A stretch of 35,708 nucleotides of DNA, taken from NCBI GenBank assembly GCA_039026555.1, contig JBCCMB010000015.1, positions 1-35,708 of the forward strand, in the 5' to 3' direction. Positions 16,647 to 24,863 of this stretch are shown here, piece after piece; position 1 is the first letter of the stretch; each line of letters starts with the position of its first letter. Origin of the DNA: JBCCMB01 sp039026555. Lineage in GTDB: Bacteria > Pseudomonadota > Alphaproteobacteria > Caulobacterales > Hyphomonadaceae. Under the pieces are notes generated by a model. That model had not been told where the DNA came from. It saw only the letters and a list, made by a program, of their open reading frames with translations, and did not search any database. The position numbers and the translations under genes are program-made.

Positions 16647-17189
16647 ATGGCCGGACTTGTCGCGGCTGTTGCTAGAAGCGCCGATCATTCCTTTTCAAAA
16701 CCGGTTTGCGCTGACATCGTTCTGCTCGAGGGTTTGGGCGTTGAGGGCGATGCGCATGCCGGCGTGACGGTGAGGCATCGTTCCAGAGTCGCGGTTGATC
16801 CAACGCAGCCTAATCTGCGCCAGGTGCATTTGATCCACGAAGAATTGCACCATGATCTTCGCGCGGGCGGGTTTGATGTGAGTCCGGGCGTGATGGGGGA
16901 GAACATCACGACGCGCGGCGTGGATTTGCTGGCGTTACCGCGCGGCGCTCGCCTTGTGTTGGGATCAGATGCGATCGTTGAAATCACCGGTCTGCGCAAT
17001 CCGTGTCGACAATTGGATGAGTATCAGTCCGGTCTCTTAAGCGCCGTGCTGGACAGAACGCCGAGCGGCGAACTCGTACGGAAGGCCGGGGTTATGGGTA
17101 TTGTGCTTGCGAGCGGTCGGGTCGGCGCGGGTGATCAAATTCGCGTCGACTACCCGCCTAAGCCTCACATCAAGCTCGATCGCGTCTAG
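16647..17189 (+). CDS. MOSC domain-containing protein
   Basis: Stand-alone MOSC (molybdenum cofactor sulfurase C-terminal) domain of 180 residues. Members bind molybdenum cofactor and act in sulfur transfer or N-hydroxylated compound reduction (YiiM type). The core signature is GVMGENITTRGVDLLALP at about 90-107, followed by GARLVLGSDAIVEITGLRNPC, where the cysteine after RNP is the conserved one. It starts 13 bases after the infC stop with no strong ribosome site, so translation may depend on readthrough ribosomes. It ends 10 bases from the convergent HTH gene. The substrate is unknown. Confidence 0.9.
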   Translation: MAGLVAAVARSADHSFSKPVCADIVLLEGLGVEGDAHAGVTVRHRSRVAVDPTQPNLRQVHLIHEELHHDLRAGGFDVSPGVMGENITTRGVDLLALPRGARLVLGSDAIVEITGLRNPCRQLDEYQSGLLSAVLDRTPSGELVRKAGVMGIVLASGRVGAGDQIRVDYPPKPHIKLDRV

Positions 17190-17199
17190 AGGTCAGTCG

Positions 17200-17469
17200 C
17201 TATTCGGCTGCGGTTCTGACGGCGCCGTTTGTCTCGCTTTCATCCTCATCTTCATCTTCGCTGGATTCCGGGTCCCAGATAAGGATGTCGCCTGGCTGGC
17301 ATTGCAGCTCCCGGCACAGGGCCTCCAGCGTCGAGAAGCGGATCGCTTTGGCTTTCCCGGTTTTCAGGATCGACAAATTTGCGAGCGTAATGCCCACGCG
17401 ATCACCCAATTCGGTGAGCGACATTCGTCTTTCCAAAAGAACTCGATCAAGCGTTACGCGAATCGCCAT
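17200..17469 (-). CDS. Small XRE-family (YozG-like) transcriptional regulator
   Basis: An 89-residue DNA-binding protein. The helix-turn-helix spans about residues 5-66, with RRMSLTELGDRVGITLANLSILKTGKA as two helices plus the recognition helix, then STLEALCRELQCQPGDIL, the usual Cro/YozG ending. The last 20 residues are an acidic tail (ESSEDEDEDESET). It follows the DUF2975 membrane gene by 22 bases on the same strand. DUF2975 and YozG-like HTH genes are regularly paired in bacteria, which suggests that the membrane protein controls or is controlled by this regulator. The target is unknown. Confidence 0.88.
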   Translation of the reverse strand: MAIRVTLDRVLLERRMSLTELGDRVGITLANLSILKTGKAKAIRFSTLEALCRELQCQPGDILIWDPESSEDEDEDESETNGAVRTAAE

Positions 17470-17491
17470 TTAATCAACCTACGCCTAAACG

Positions 17492-18040
17492 CTAAATCGT
17501 CATCTTTTGATCTTCGCGAAGGCGCGCGCCCTCATCGAAAACCTGGGCGAGAACGACCAGAATCATCACCGCAGCCCAAACCACGAAATTAACATGCAAC
17601 ATCGGCTCTAGCGGGCTTTCAACTTTTTCGCCGAACGCGACAAGGATGAGATTGACCGCTGAAGCTAAGAAATGCCGAGCAAGCTCCAACACCGCTAAAG
17701 CGCCCGCGATGCGGCGTAACCGGCGCGCATTCCCGGGCACGAAGGGGTCTCCCGCCACCAGCGTTGCGAACACGCCTTTCAGCAGCGAGGCGATAAACAT
17801 GACGCCCAGACAGGCGATGGTGCCCATCACCGTCCACAAGGTCAGCGTTTGCGGCTCTGTGATGGACACACGCGCCAGAACGCCTGCATTGACTTCGCCT
17901 CCGCCGAGGATTGCGATAAGGGACACCAGTGTCAGCAACCAAATAAACCCAAGCGCCGTGCATGCGGCGATCCATGCAATATCGACCAATACGCTCAACA
18001 CCGAGGACAAGGATCCGCGGCCTAATGCGCGCAGCGCCAT
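17492..18040 (-). CDS. DUF2975 domain membrane protein
   Basis: A 182-residue protein with four likely transmembrane helices (about 13-46, 68-96, 112-137 and 150-167). The DUF2975 signature GDPFVPGNARRLRRIA lies at 98-112 between helices two and three, and the C-terminal LREDQKMTI is the usual family ending. The open frame continues upstream to 18418, but that part lies over rdgB and its promoter and has no family similarity. The ATG at 18040 has GGAGCG a few bases before it on the coding strand and fits the family length. It is the first gene of a two-gene unit with the YozG-like regulator. The role of DUF2975 is not established. Confidence 0.86.
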   Translation of the reverse strand: MALRALGRGSLSSVLSVLVDIAWIAACTALGFIWLLTLVSLIAILGGGEVNAGVLARVSITEPQTLTLWTVMGTIACLGVMFIASLLKGVFATLVAGDPFVPGNARRLRRIAGALAVLELARHFLASAVNLILVAFGEKVESPLEPMLHVNFVVWAAVMILVVLAQVFDEGARLREDQKMTI

Positions 18041-18206
18041 ACGTTTCGCTCCGTTCCCAACGCCAAAACCTGCGCTCAGACCCGTTCGCCGAGCGGCGGA
18101 AAGGGGCGTCTGCGCGAGAGCGGCGCTTGAATTTGTGTGCGCGATGCACGTCATATCGAAAAACAATATGCAGGCGACGTGCCGCGAAGTCAAAGAGGAT
18201 TTGTAT

Positions 18207-18812
18207 ATGACCGATTTTCGTAAGCTGACGCCGGGTCCGATCGCGGCGGCGACGCATAACAAGGGCAAAGTGCGCGAATTGAAGGATTTGCTGGCGCCTT
18301 TGGGCTTCACGCCGCAATCGGCGGACGAGCTGAATTTGCCGGAGCCGGAGGAAACAGGCTCAACATTCGCCGCGAACGCTGCGCTGAAGGCGCTCGCAGC
18401 GGCCAAAGCGGCGAACATGCCTGCGCTGGCGGACGATAGCGGTTTGGCGGTGGATGCGCTTTACGGCGATCCGGGCATTTTCTCGGCACGTTGGGGCGGT
18501 CCGGAGCGGGATTTCGCCTCTGCAATGGAGAAAGTGAATTCGGCGATGGTCGAGACCGGGTCGGACGATCGGTCCGCACATTTTGTGTGTGTCTTGTGCG
18601 TTGCTTGGCCGGATGGCCACAGCCATGCGTTTGAAGGACGTGTCGATGGTCGCCTCGTTTGGCCGCCGCGCGGCGATAAAGGGTTCGGCTATGATCCAAT
18701 CTTCATTCGGGATGGAGATGAGATGACGTTCGGCGAGTTGGATCCAGCGCTGAAGCACACGATTAGCCACCGCGCGGACGCTTTCACGAAGCTGACGGCG
18801 GCGCTTTTGTGA
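18207..18812 (+). CDS. rdgB: dITP/XTP pyrophosphatase (RdgB/HAM1)
   Basis: House-cleaning nucleotide pyrophosphatase that hydrolyses dITP, ITP and XTP to monophosphates. Its 201 residues have the family signatures: ATHNKGKVRELKDLL at the N terminus (substrate loop), ADDSGLAVDAL in the middle (catalytic Asp), PRGDKGFGYDPIF around 155 and SHRADAF near the C terminus. The frame is open back to 17646, but ATG 18207 with AGAGGA (18194-18199) seven bases upstream gives the correct family N terminus. Its stop overlaps the GTG start of hemW (GTGA), so the two are translationally coupled, a common order in alphaproteobacteria. Confidence 0.96.
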   Translation: MTDFRKLTPGPIAAATHNKGKVRELKDLLAPLGFTPQSADELNLPEPEETGSTFAANAALKALAAAKAANMPALADDSGLAVDALYGDPGIFSARWGGPERDFASAMEKVNSAMVETGSDDRSAHFVCVLCVAWPDGHSHAFEGRVDGRLVWPPRGDKGFGYDPIFIRDGDEMTFGELDPALKHTISHRADAFTKLTAALL

Positions 18813-19963
18813 CGCTGGAATTCGAGCCGACGCGCGGGTTTGGCGTTTATGTGCATTGGCCTTGGTGCGCGAAGATCTGCCCTTATTGCGACTTCAACGT
18901 CTACGCCGCGAAATCGCATGATCCGGAACCGATGATCGACGGGATCATCGCGGATATTGCTGGTTGGCGGTCGCGAATCGGCCCCCGGCGCGTCGACAGC
19001 GTCTTTTTCGGGGGCGGTACGCCCTCACTTGCGCCGCCCAAAGGTGTAGAGCGCGTTTTAAACGCCCTAGAACAGGCCTGGGGCCTCGCATCAGATGCGG
19101 AAATCTCACTTGAGGCCAATCCCGACGATTGGGAGGGTTTCGCTGATTTCGTGGCGGCTGGCGTCAACCGTTTGTCCCTTGGCGTTCAGTCGATGAGCGA
19201 CGCGTCGCTAGAGTTTCTCGGGCGTAATCATGATGCGGCAACCGCGCGACGCGCCATCGACGGCGCGAAACGCTCGGACGCCGCGCTGTCACTGGACTTT
19301 ATCTATGCTCTCCCCGGGCAAGCGGCGGAGGATTGGGCGCGCGAACTGACCGAGGCGCTCCATTTCGGCGCCGACCATCTTTCCCTCTACGAGCTAACCA
19401 TTGCGGAGGGAACCGCATTTCACAAGGCGGTTGCACGAGGTAATTGGTCGCCGATGGAAGAGGACGGCGCCGCGGACCTCTACGAAATTACCCAAGATCT
19501 CACCGCCGCCGCTGGGATGCCGGCGTATGAAATCTCAAATCATGCGCGCGACCCGGCCTTTCGCGCGCGTCACAATCTCATCTATTGGCGGTCCGGCGAT
19601 TGGCTTGGCCTCGGCCCTGGCGCGCATGGGCGGCTGACCTATGATGAGCGGCGGATGGCGACGGAGGCCGCCCGCCGGCCGCAGACTTACATCGATCAGG
19701 TATCGCGCACGGGCGTTGGATCGGAATACGAGGACCCGCTCTCGCTCTTACAAACTGCGGAAGAGCGACTGATCATGGGGCTTCGCATCGCAGACGGCGT
19801 TCACGACCGGGATGTTGAGAGCTTGGGCGCTAAGCTGAACGCCCAGGCGCGCGCATCTTTCGTCTCAGAAGGTTATCTCGTCGATGATCCGGATCGATTG
19901 GCGCTCACCGCGCGGGGCCGGTTGTTGGCCGATCATATCGCCGCGCAACTGCTATCTGACTGA
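18809..19963 (+). CDS. hemW: Radical SAM haem chaperone HemW
   Basis: Member of the coproporphyrinogen III oxidase-like radical SAM family, of 384 residues. HemW binds haem and inserts it into respiratory enzymes; it lacks the oxidase activity of HemN. The Fe-S motif is C20-x3-C24-x2-C27 in WPWCAKICPYCDF. FFGGGTPSL at about 67-75 contacts SAM. The classical HemN motif has one further cysteine after the cluster, giving CxxxCxxCxC; here the residue at that place is F29 (CDF), as in HemW. The GTG start at 18809 overlaps the rdgB stop. It converges with the PBP-activator gene, the two stops being two bases apart. Confidence 0.93.
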   Translation: MTLEFEPTRGFGVYVHWPWCAKICPYCDFNVYAAKSHDPEPMIDGIIADIAGWRSRIGPRRVDSVFFGGGTPSLAPPKGVERVLNALEQAWGLASDAEISLEANPDDWEGFADFVAAGVNRLSLGVQSMSDASLEFLGRNHDAATARRAIDGAKRSDAALSLDFIYALPGQAAEDWARELTEALHFGADHLSLYELTIAEGTAFHKAVARGNWSPMEEDGAADLYEITQDLTAAAGMPAYEISNHARDPAFRARHNLIYWRSGDWLGLGPGAHGRLTYDERRMATEAARRPQTYIDQVSRTGVGSEYEDPLSLLQTAEERLIMGLRIADGVHDRDVESLGAKLNAQARASFVSEGYLVDDPDRLALTARGRLLADHIAAQLLSD

Positions 19964-19965
19964 CT

Positions 19966-21294
19966 TTAGCTTCCGTCTGCGTCGAAGCTTGTCCGCGCGC
20001 GGTCGACAATTCTTGCGCCGGCCGTTTCTGAGACTTGAAGCACCGCCAAACCGTGCTCGGACACCCCGTCCGGATTGAAGCGAAAAAGCCCATTTACGCC
20101 GACAAATCCGTCGCCGCGCTCCAGCGCTTCGGGGCTCAACGCGTCCGCTTCTCCTAGCGCGACCGCCAGGGCCGCCGCGTCATAGCCCAGGCTGGCCAGT
20201 CGCGGCGCTTCTTGCCCAATTTCTCCAGCATAGGTTTCGTCAAAGCTTGCGATTGCATCGGGATCAGGCGCCGCGAACGCGCCGCCAAACAAGCTCGGCT
20301 CGCGCCAAACCTCAGGGTCGTTCCAAAGTCCGGTGCCCAAAAGCGTCACGATTGATAGATCGACATCATAATAAGGCATCAAGGGCGCCACGGCGCGCAG
20401 CCGCACCCCGCGTTCGGGGATCAGCACCGCGACTTTGCCCGGCGCGAGTTCCGCTTCGGCGTTCACCATCGCAGCAAGGTTTTGCGCGGGCAGGACGGGG
20501 GAGGGGTCGTTGGCGTCGTAAAACTCGCTGGCGAAGACCGCCGCGCCGCGCCGAGTGGCTTCATAGCGCAGGGCGGCGTCCACCCGACGGCCGTACGTCG
20601 TACGCGGGCCGAACATGGCGAAACGCTCAATGCCTTTCAACGCCGCCCAATCGACGATCCGCTCGACCTCTTCTTCAGGCGTGACAGACAAAAGATAGGC
20701 GCCGTCGCCGGCTGCGGTGCGGTCGGTGGAAAAGGAGATGAGCGGCGTCTCCGCCTCGCGCGCGATCTCCGCCGCCGCCCGGACATTCGCCGCGAAGAGG
20801 GGCCCGAGGATGACGTCGGCGCCTTCCGCCAATGCGATTTGCGTCACCTGGCGCGTCGTTTCGGTATCGCCGGCCGTGTCTTTCGGCAGCAGAACGGCGT
20901 TTGCGATACGGCTGTCGAACAGCGCCATCTCAATTGCGGCGAGCAAGCCTTCCGCTTCGCGACGTACGCCTGCATTAGGACTGGTCAGCGGCAGCAAGAC
21001 ACCCACGCGCACGAGATCCTGAGAGCTTACATCGGCCGCCATATGCGGCGGCGTATAGCCTTCGGGGCCAATATCGGCGAGTTCGCGGACGCCGATCTCG
21101 TCTTCGTCGATCCGAGGATCGGGCGCGTCCGGGCGGGGCGGCCGGGTTGGCTCTGGGCGTTCATTGCCGCTATAGACGGGCGTGGTCGGACGCGTCGGCC
21201 CAGAGGCGCAACCGGCGAGTGTTGCGATCCCAAGAGCGCATGCAAGAATCAGTTTCGGTCCGAACCAGGTCAGGGCGGCAGGTTTAGATGTCAT
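19966..21294 (-). CDS. Penicillin-binding protein activator lipoprotein (LpoA-like)
   Basis: Outer-membrane lipoprotein of 442 residues with a periplasmic-binding-protein fold, related to the C-terminal domain of LpoA, which stimulates PBP1A. The signal segment WFGPKLILACALGIATLAGC ends in a lipobox, with Cys29 as the lipid site. A Pro/Arg-rich linker (about 32-75) follows, then the type-1 binding domain from RVGVLLPLTSP. It lacks the N-terminal TPR domain of enteric LpoA. The coding strand has AAAGGG six bases before ATG 21294 and only three before ATG 21297, so 21294 is preferred. Head-to-head with rsmI, as lpoA (yraM) is with rsmI (yraL) in E. coli. Confidence 0.86.
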   Translation of the reverse strand: MTSKPAALTWFGPKLILACALGIATLAGCASGPTRPTTPVYSGNERPEPTRPPRPDAPDPRIDEDEIGVRELADIGPEGYTPPHMAADVSSQDLVRVGVLLPLTSPNAGVRREAEGLLAAIEMALFDSRIANAVLLPKDTAGDTETTRQVTQIALAEGADVILGPLFAANVRAAAEIAREAETPLISFSTDRTAAGDGAYLLSVTPEEEVERIVDWAALKGIERFAMFGPRTTYGRRVDAALRYEATRRGAAVFASEFYDANDPSPVLPAQNLAAMVNAEAELAPGKVAVLIPERGVRLRAVAPLMPYYDVDLSIVTLLGTGLWNDPEVWREPSLFGGAFAAPDPDAIASFDETYAGEIGQEAPRLASLGYDAAALAVALGEADALSPEALERGDGFVGVNGLFRFNPDGVSEHGLAVLQVSETAGARIVDRARTSFDADGS

Positions 21295-22277
21295 CATCGA
21301 CCCTTTCTCATCTCAGCCCCTCTGGCGGCCGGCAAGCGGACCCTAAGGGGGTGCGCAACGCCCTGCAAGAAGCGGATGCGGTTGACGCGGACAGCGCGCC
21401 CGCGCGCCTTTTTCGTCCAGACCCTACGCTCGATCCGGGCCTCTATATTGTTTCGACGCCGATCGGCAATCTTCGCGACATCACCTTGCGCGCGCTAGAC
21501 GTGTTGGCGTCGGTCGATATGGTTTACGCCGAAGACACGCGCATCGCCCGGAAACTGTTCGACGCTTACGGGTTGTCTACGCCTTTAAACGCCTATCATG
21601 ACCATAACGGGGCGAAGGTGCGGCCCAAGATCTTGGGCCGCCTCGCTGAGGGGGCGAAGATCGCGCTGATCTCGGACGCGGGCACGCCTTTGGTGTCCGA
21701 CCCCGGGTTTAAGCTGGTTCGGGACGCCGCGCAGTCCGGCGAGCGAATTATTCCTGTTCCCGGCGCGTCCGCCCAGCTTGCCGCGCTGGCGGCGTCAGGC
21801 CTGCCGACGGATCGCTTCTTATTTGTCGGCTTTCCACCGCCAAAATCAAGCGCCCGCGCGACATTGTTCGCCGAACTGGCGGGCGTTTCGGCTAGCTTGG
21901 TGTTTTTCGAAGGACCTTCGCGGCTCGCCGCGAGCCTCGCCGACATGGCGGCGGCGTTTGGCGCGCGCGAGGCCGTTCTGGCGCGGGAATTGACGAAGAA
22001 GTTTGAAGAGCTTGTCCGCGCCCCTTTGCCGGAATTGTTGACGCAGATTGGTAATGAAGGCGCGCCGAAGGGTGAACTCGTTGTGCTCATCGGTCCGCCG
22101 CCGGCATTGGCGGACGCAGCGCCCGAAGATATCGACGCGGCGATCCTATCAGCGCTTAGCGCTGAGGACCCGCCGCCGGTGAAGCAATTGGCTGCGCAGA
22201 TTGCGGACAGGCTTGGGGCGAAGAAGCGCGACGTCTATGCGCGCATTCTCGCGCTGAAAGATGATGAAGCGCGCTGA
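21288..22277 (+). CDS. rsmI: 16S rRNA (cytidine(1402)-2'-O)-methyltransferase RsmI
   Basis: Methylates the ribose of C1402 in the decoding centre of 16S rRNA using SAM. The tetrapyrrole-methylase fold is clear: LYIVSTPIGNLRDITLRALDVL at about 52-73, YAEDTRIARKL, ISDAGTPLVSDPG and GASAQLAALAASGLPTDRFLFVGF. From ATG 21288 the protein has 329 residues and an N-terminal tail about 35 residues longer than E. coli RsmI. The in-frame GTG at 21351 would give 308 residues and remove the overlap with the divergent PBP-activator start. Neither start has a strong ribosome site. The stop overlaps yraN by 17 bases. Confidence 0.94.
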   Translation: MSSSTLSHLSPSGGRQADPKGVRNALQEADAVDADSAPARLFRPDPTLDPGLYIVSTPIGNLRDITLRALDVLASVDMVYAEDTRIARKLFDAYGLSTPLNAYHDHNGAKVRPKILGRLAEGAKIALISDAGTPLVSDPGFKLVRDAAQSGERIIPVPGASAQLAALAASGLPTDRFLFVGFPPPKSSARATLFAELAGVSASLVFFEGPSRLAASLADMAAAFGAREAVLARELTKKFEELVRAPLPELLTQIGNEGAPKGELVVLIGPPPALADAAPEDIDAAILSALSAEDPPPVKQLAAQIADRLGAKKRDVYARILALKDDEAR

Positions 22278-22653
22278 CGCGTCCCAAACGCGTCGCCGCC
22301 GCGAACGCGAAGGACGCTTAGCCGAACGCGTTGCTGCGCTATGGCTCGTCCTAAAAGGCTATCAGATACTGGCGCTGCGCGCGCGAACGCCCGTGGGCGA
22401 AGTCGATGTCATCGCGAAAAAAGGCCGATTGCTCGCCTTTGTCGAAGTAAAGGCGCGTGCGACGCTGGATGACGCATTACAGGCCGTAACGCCGAAAGCT
22501 TGGGCTCGGATCGCTCAGGCGGCGGCGGTTTGGACGGCGCGGCGCTCTGATCTTTCGGATTGTGATTGGCGCTACGATCTTATCGCCGCGCGGGGCGTCC
22601 GGCCTTTGGCGCACATTCGCGACGCCTGGAGGCCTGATGCCGATGCCTGGTGA
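22261..22653 (+). CDS. YraN family protein (UPF0102)
   Basis: Small protein of 130 residues with the endonuclease-like fold of UPF0102; the cellular role is not settled. Recognised by RREREGRLAERVAALWL (helix 1), ARTPVGEVDVIAKKGRLLAFVEVKAR with the restriction-enzyme-like E..D..EVK core, and the closing WRYDLIAARG. ATG 22261 and ATG 22264 are adjacent and both usable; either overlaps the end of rsmI. It follows rsmI exactly as yraN follows the lpoA/rsmI block in other proteobacteria. The C terminus DAWRPDADAW is normal for the alphaproteobacterial form. Confidence 0.9.
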   Translation: MMKRADASQTRRRREREGRLAERVAALWLVLKGYQILALRARTPVGEVDVIAKKGRLLAFVEVKARATLDDALQAVTPKAWARIAQAAAVWTARRSDLSDCDWRYDLIAARGVRPLAHIRDAWRPDADAW

Positions 22654-22694
22654 CGCAAAGCCTCGTTTGGCGCGACCGCCCAGAATTCGCCGCA

Positions 22695-22712
22695 ACTGAT
22701 GGTTAACGAAAC
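22695..22712. promoter_or_regulatory. Putative CtrA half-site upstream of the BON lipoprotein gene
   Basis: ATGGTTAA lies at 22699-22706; its reverse complement is TTAACCAT, the half-site bound by the alphaproteobacterial cell-cycle regulator CtrA. A second TTAA at the usual spacing of seven is not present on either side, so the full box is degenerate. It sits about 45 bases before the ATG at 22751, a promoter-like place. AAGGAG at 22738-22743 is the ribosome site. The word is seen; function is inference. Confidence 0.3.
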
Positions 22713-22750
22713 ATGTGCAAACCTAACGCGACCGCACTAAGGAGAGTGTC

Positions 22751-23455
22751 ATGTCTGCTCGTCTAGCCGCTCTGTGTCTCGCCCTAACCGCCTTGGGCGC
22801 CTGCGCCATTGTTCAGGATAAAACCCTTGGGCAGAGCTTTGACGAAGCCTCGGCGTCCAATCAAATCAAGAGCCGGCTTTTGGCCGCCGGCGCGTCGCGC
22901 TTTTCCGAAGTTGATGTTGAGGTCACGGGCGGTCTGGCTCTGCTATCCGGACGGGTGGTGACGCCCGAGGATCGCGTGGCCGCAGAGCGTTTGGCGTGGA
23001 CGGTTGCGGCGATTGATGAGATCGCAAACGAAATTGTGGTCGCCGCCCAGCCGAGCTTCAGCGGCGGCGTCAAGGATGAGTGGATCACTGCGCGCGTGCG
23101 CTCGCGCCTTGTCAGCGATGCGCGCGTTAAGAGCGTGAATTTTAACGTCGAAACCCATGCCGGCGTGGTTTATTTGCTAGGGCTTGCAAGGTCGGAATCC
23201 GAATTGGCCGCCGCCGCAGAGCAAGCCAGCCTAGTTTCCGGTGTGGAAAAAGTCGTCTCCTACGTCAAAATGCGTGATCGGCATCGCACGGAACCCGTCA
23301 ATGTGCAGATTGCGCAGCCGACAGCGCCGGCTCCAACGCCTGCGCCGAGCTATTCAAACGAGTATTCTGATCCTTATGCGGACCCATATGGCGACGGCGC
23401 CTCTTCACAACAGGGCGGCGACTACTCAGATTTGCTGGGCGGCCCCCAACGTTAG
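22751..23455 (+). CDS. BON-domain outer-membrane lipoprotein (DolP/YraP-like)
   Basis: A 234-residue lipoprotein with signal segment LAALCLALTALGAC, lipid Cys18, and two BON domains (about 37-100 and 108-175, the second opening with DEWITARVRSRLVSD). A disordered tail rich in Pro, Ser and Tyr ends in DLLGGPQR. BON pairs bind phospholipid; E. coli DolP keeps the outer membrane intact and supports the BAM complex. Genomic context agrees: lpoA, rsmI and yraN are next to dolP in E. coli too. AAGGAG precedes the ATG by seven bases. The Tyr/Pro tail with SDPYADPYGD repeats has no counterpart in enteric DolP. Confidence 0.9.
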   Translation: MSARLAALCLALTALGACAIVQDKTLGQSFDEASASNQIKSRLLAAGASRFSEVDVEVTGGLALLSGRVVTPEDRVAAERLAWTVAAIDEIANEIVVAAQPSFSGGVKDEWITARVRSRLVSDARVKSVNFNVETHAGVVYLLGLARSESELAAAAEQASLVSGVEKVVSYVKMRDRHRTEPVNVQIAQPTAPAPTPAPSYSNEYSDPYADPYGDGASSQQGGDYSDLLGGPQR

Positions 23456-23499
23456 CGACCGGCGCTAGCGGCGCGGCCCAAAATGAGGAGCGCGGCTAA

Positions 23500-24456
23500 G
23501 TGACGCTACGCATCGCCGTTCAAATGGATCCGCTGGAAGGCGTGAATCCGCAAGCCGACACCACATTTGCGATGATCGAAGAGGCCCAAGCCCGCGGCGC
23601 GCGCATCTGGACCTATGGTCCCGACACGCTGTGGTATGATGAAGGATATGTGCGCGCGCGCGCCCGTCCATCGCGGGTCGATCGCAACGCCTCCTTCCAC
23701 GTTGAATTTGGCGATTGGGAAACGCTCGATCTTCGCGAAGATGTCGATGTGGTTCTGATGCGCCAAGATCCGCCCTTTCATATGGGCTACCTCACTGCTG
23801 CGCATCTGCTGGAACTGATCGCGCCGGACACGCTGGTGGTCAACGACCCGGCCTGGGTGCGCTCCAGCCCGGAAAAAGTGTTTCCGCTGATCTTCCCCGA
23901 TCTTCAACCGCCAACCCTGATCAGTCGCGATCCCGCGACGATTGCGGAGTTTCGCGCCAGGCATGGCGATATCGTGCTGAAGCCGCTTTATGGCCATGGA
24001 GGCGCTGCGGTTCTGCGCGTGAAACCGGATGACGGCAATTTTGATGCGATGCTGGACTTGTTCCGCGAGCGGGACCCGGAGCCCTTTATCGCGCAGGCTT
24101 TCCTGCCGGCCGTGACGGAGGGCGATAAGCGTATTCTGCTGGTCGACGGCGAGCCGGCCGGCGCCATCAATCGACGCCCGCCAGAAGGCGCCATCCGGTC
24201 CAACATGGTGGTCGGCGGCGCAGCCGAAGGTACGGAGCTGACCGAACGGGAAGCCGAGATTTGTGCGCGTATCGGTCCTGAATTGAAGCGCCGCGGACTT
24301 CTGTTCGTCGGCATCGATGTGATTGGCGGCTTAATGACGGAGGTGAACGTCACCTCGCCGACGGGCGCGCAGGCGGTGAAAAGACTGAGCGGCGAAGATC
24401 CTATCGCGCGCATGTGGGATGTGGTGCAGCGGCGCCTTGCAAAATCCGGCGCTTAA
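23500..24456 (+). CDS. gshB: Glutathione synthase GshB
   Basis: ATP-grasp ligase joining gamma-glutamylcysteine and glycine to glutathione. Its 318 residues start with the prokaryotic GshB N-terminal domain (RIAVQMDPLEGVNPQADTTF, VLMRQDPPFHMGYL). The ATP-grasp part has DIVLKPLYGHGGAAVLRV and the metal-site end LFVGIDVIGGLMTEVNVTSPTG. The GTG at 23500 is preferred, with GAGGAG (23485-23490) nine bases upstream; no ATG is available before the first strand. It follows the BON lipoprotein gene by 44 bases. The family position after yraN/BON is common in alphaproteobacteria. Confidence 0.96.
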   Translation: MTLRIAVQMDPLEGVNPQADTTFAMIEEAQARGARIWTYGPDTLWYDEGYVRARARPSRVDRNASFHVEFGDWETLDLREDVDVVLMRQDPPFHMGYLTAAHLLELIAPDTLVVNDPAWVRSSPEKVFPLIFPDLQPPTLISRDPATIAEFRARHGDIVLKPLYGHGGAAVLRVKPDDGNFDAMLDLFRERDPEPFIAQAFLPAVTEGDKRILLVDGEPAGAINRRPPEGAIRSNMVVGGAAEGTELTEREAEICARIGPELKRRGLLFVGIDVIGGLMTEVNVTSPTGAQAVKRLSGEDPIARMWDVVQRRLAKSGA

Positions 24457-24471
24457 GGAGATGATAGTTTC

Positions 24472-24768
24472 ATGAAAAACATTGCTTTGTCCCTGATTTT
24501 GGCAGGTTTCGCGGCGAGCGCAGCGTACGCTCAGGACGCAGGTGGAACATCGGGATCGTCTAACTTCAACTTCGCGATCCCGGATGAAGCGGAGGAAGCG
24601 AAAGAGGCCGCGCAGAGCTATGGCGGGTTCAACTTTAAGCTTCCCGGCGAGGCGGACGAGGCGATGCCGGTCGGTCTGGGGTCTGCGCCGCTCCCGGATG
24701 ACGGCGCAACGCCTTTGCCGAGCCTTGAGGGCGACGCCCCGAATGTGGACGCTGGCGCGTCTAACTAG
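24472..24768 (+). CDS. Small secreted protein with a duplicated FNFxxPxEAxEA motif
   Basis: A 98-residue protein that I do not recognise. Residues 1-20 are a clear signal peptide ending SAAYA, with cleavage before QDAGG. The mature 78 residues contain a tandem motif: NFNFAIPDEAEEA at 31-43 and GFNFKLPGEADEA at 52-64, followed by a Pro/Gly/Asp-rich tail. The mature part is strongly acidic with one Tyr and no Cys. AAGGAG overlaps the gshB stop codon, about 11 bases before the ATG, so it is co-transcribed with gshB. Codon use resembles the neighbours and the signal peptide is good, so it is likely real. Periplasmic or secreted; function unknown. Confidence 0.75.
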   Translation: MKNIALSLILAGFAASAAYAQDAGGTSGSSNFNFAIPDEAEEAKEAAQSYGGFNFKLPGEADEAMPVGLGSAPLPDDGATPLPSLEGDAPNVDAGASN

Positions 24769-24863
24769 TCGACTGTCTTGCTTGCGAAACTTATCGTCCG
24801 TCAATTGCGACGCGACAGCCGTCTCCCATTGATACGCGCGCTGTGGTGCGCCAGAACCGGCGC

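Noticed and set aside
17646..18206. N-terminal extension of rdgB by 187 codons.
   Set aside because: It is antisense to the DUF2975 gene, unlike any RdgB, and a good ribosome site precedes ATG 18207.
18041..18418. N-terminal extension of the DUF2975 protein by 126 codons.
   Set aside because: It overlaps rdgB on the opposite strand and lacks family similarity; ATG 18040 gives the normal length.
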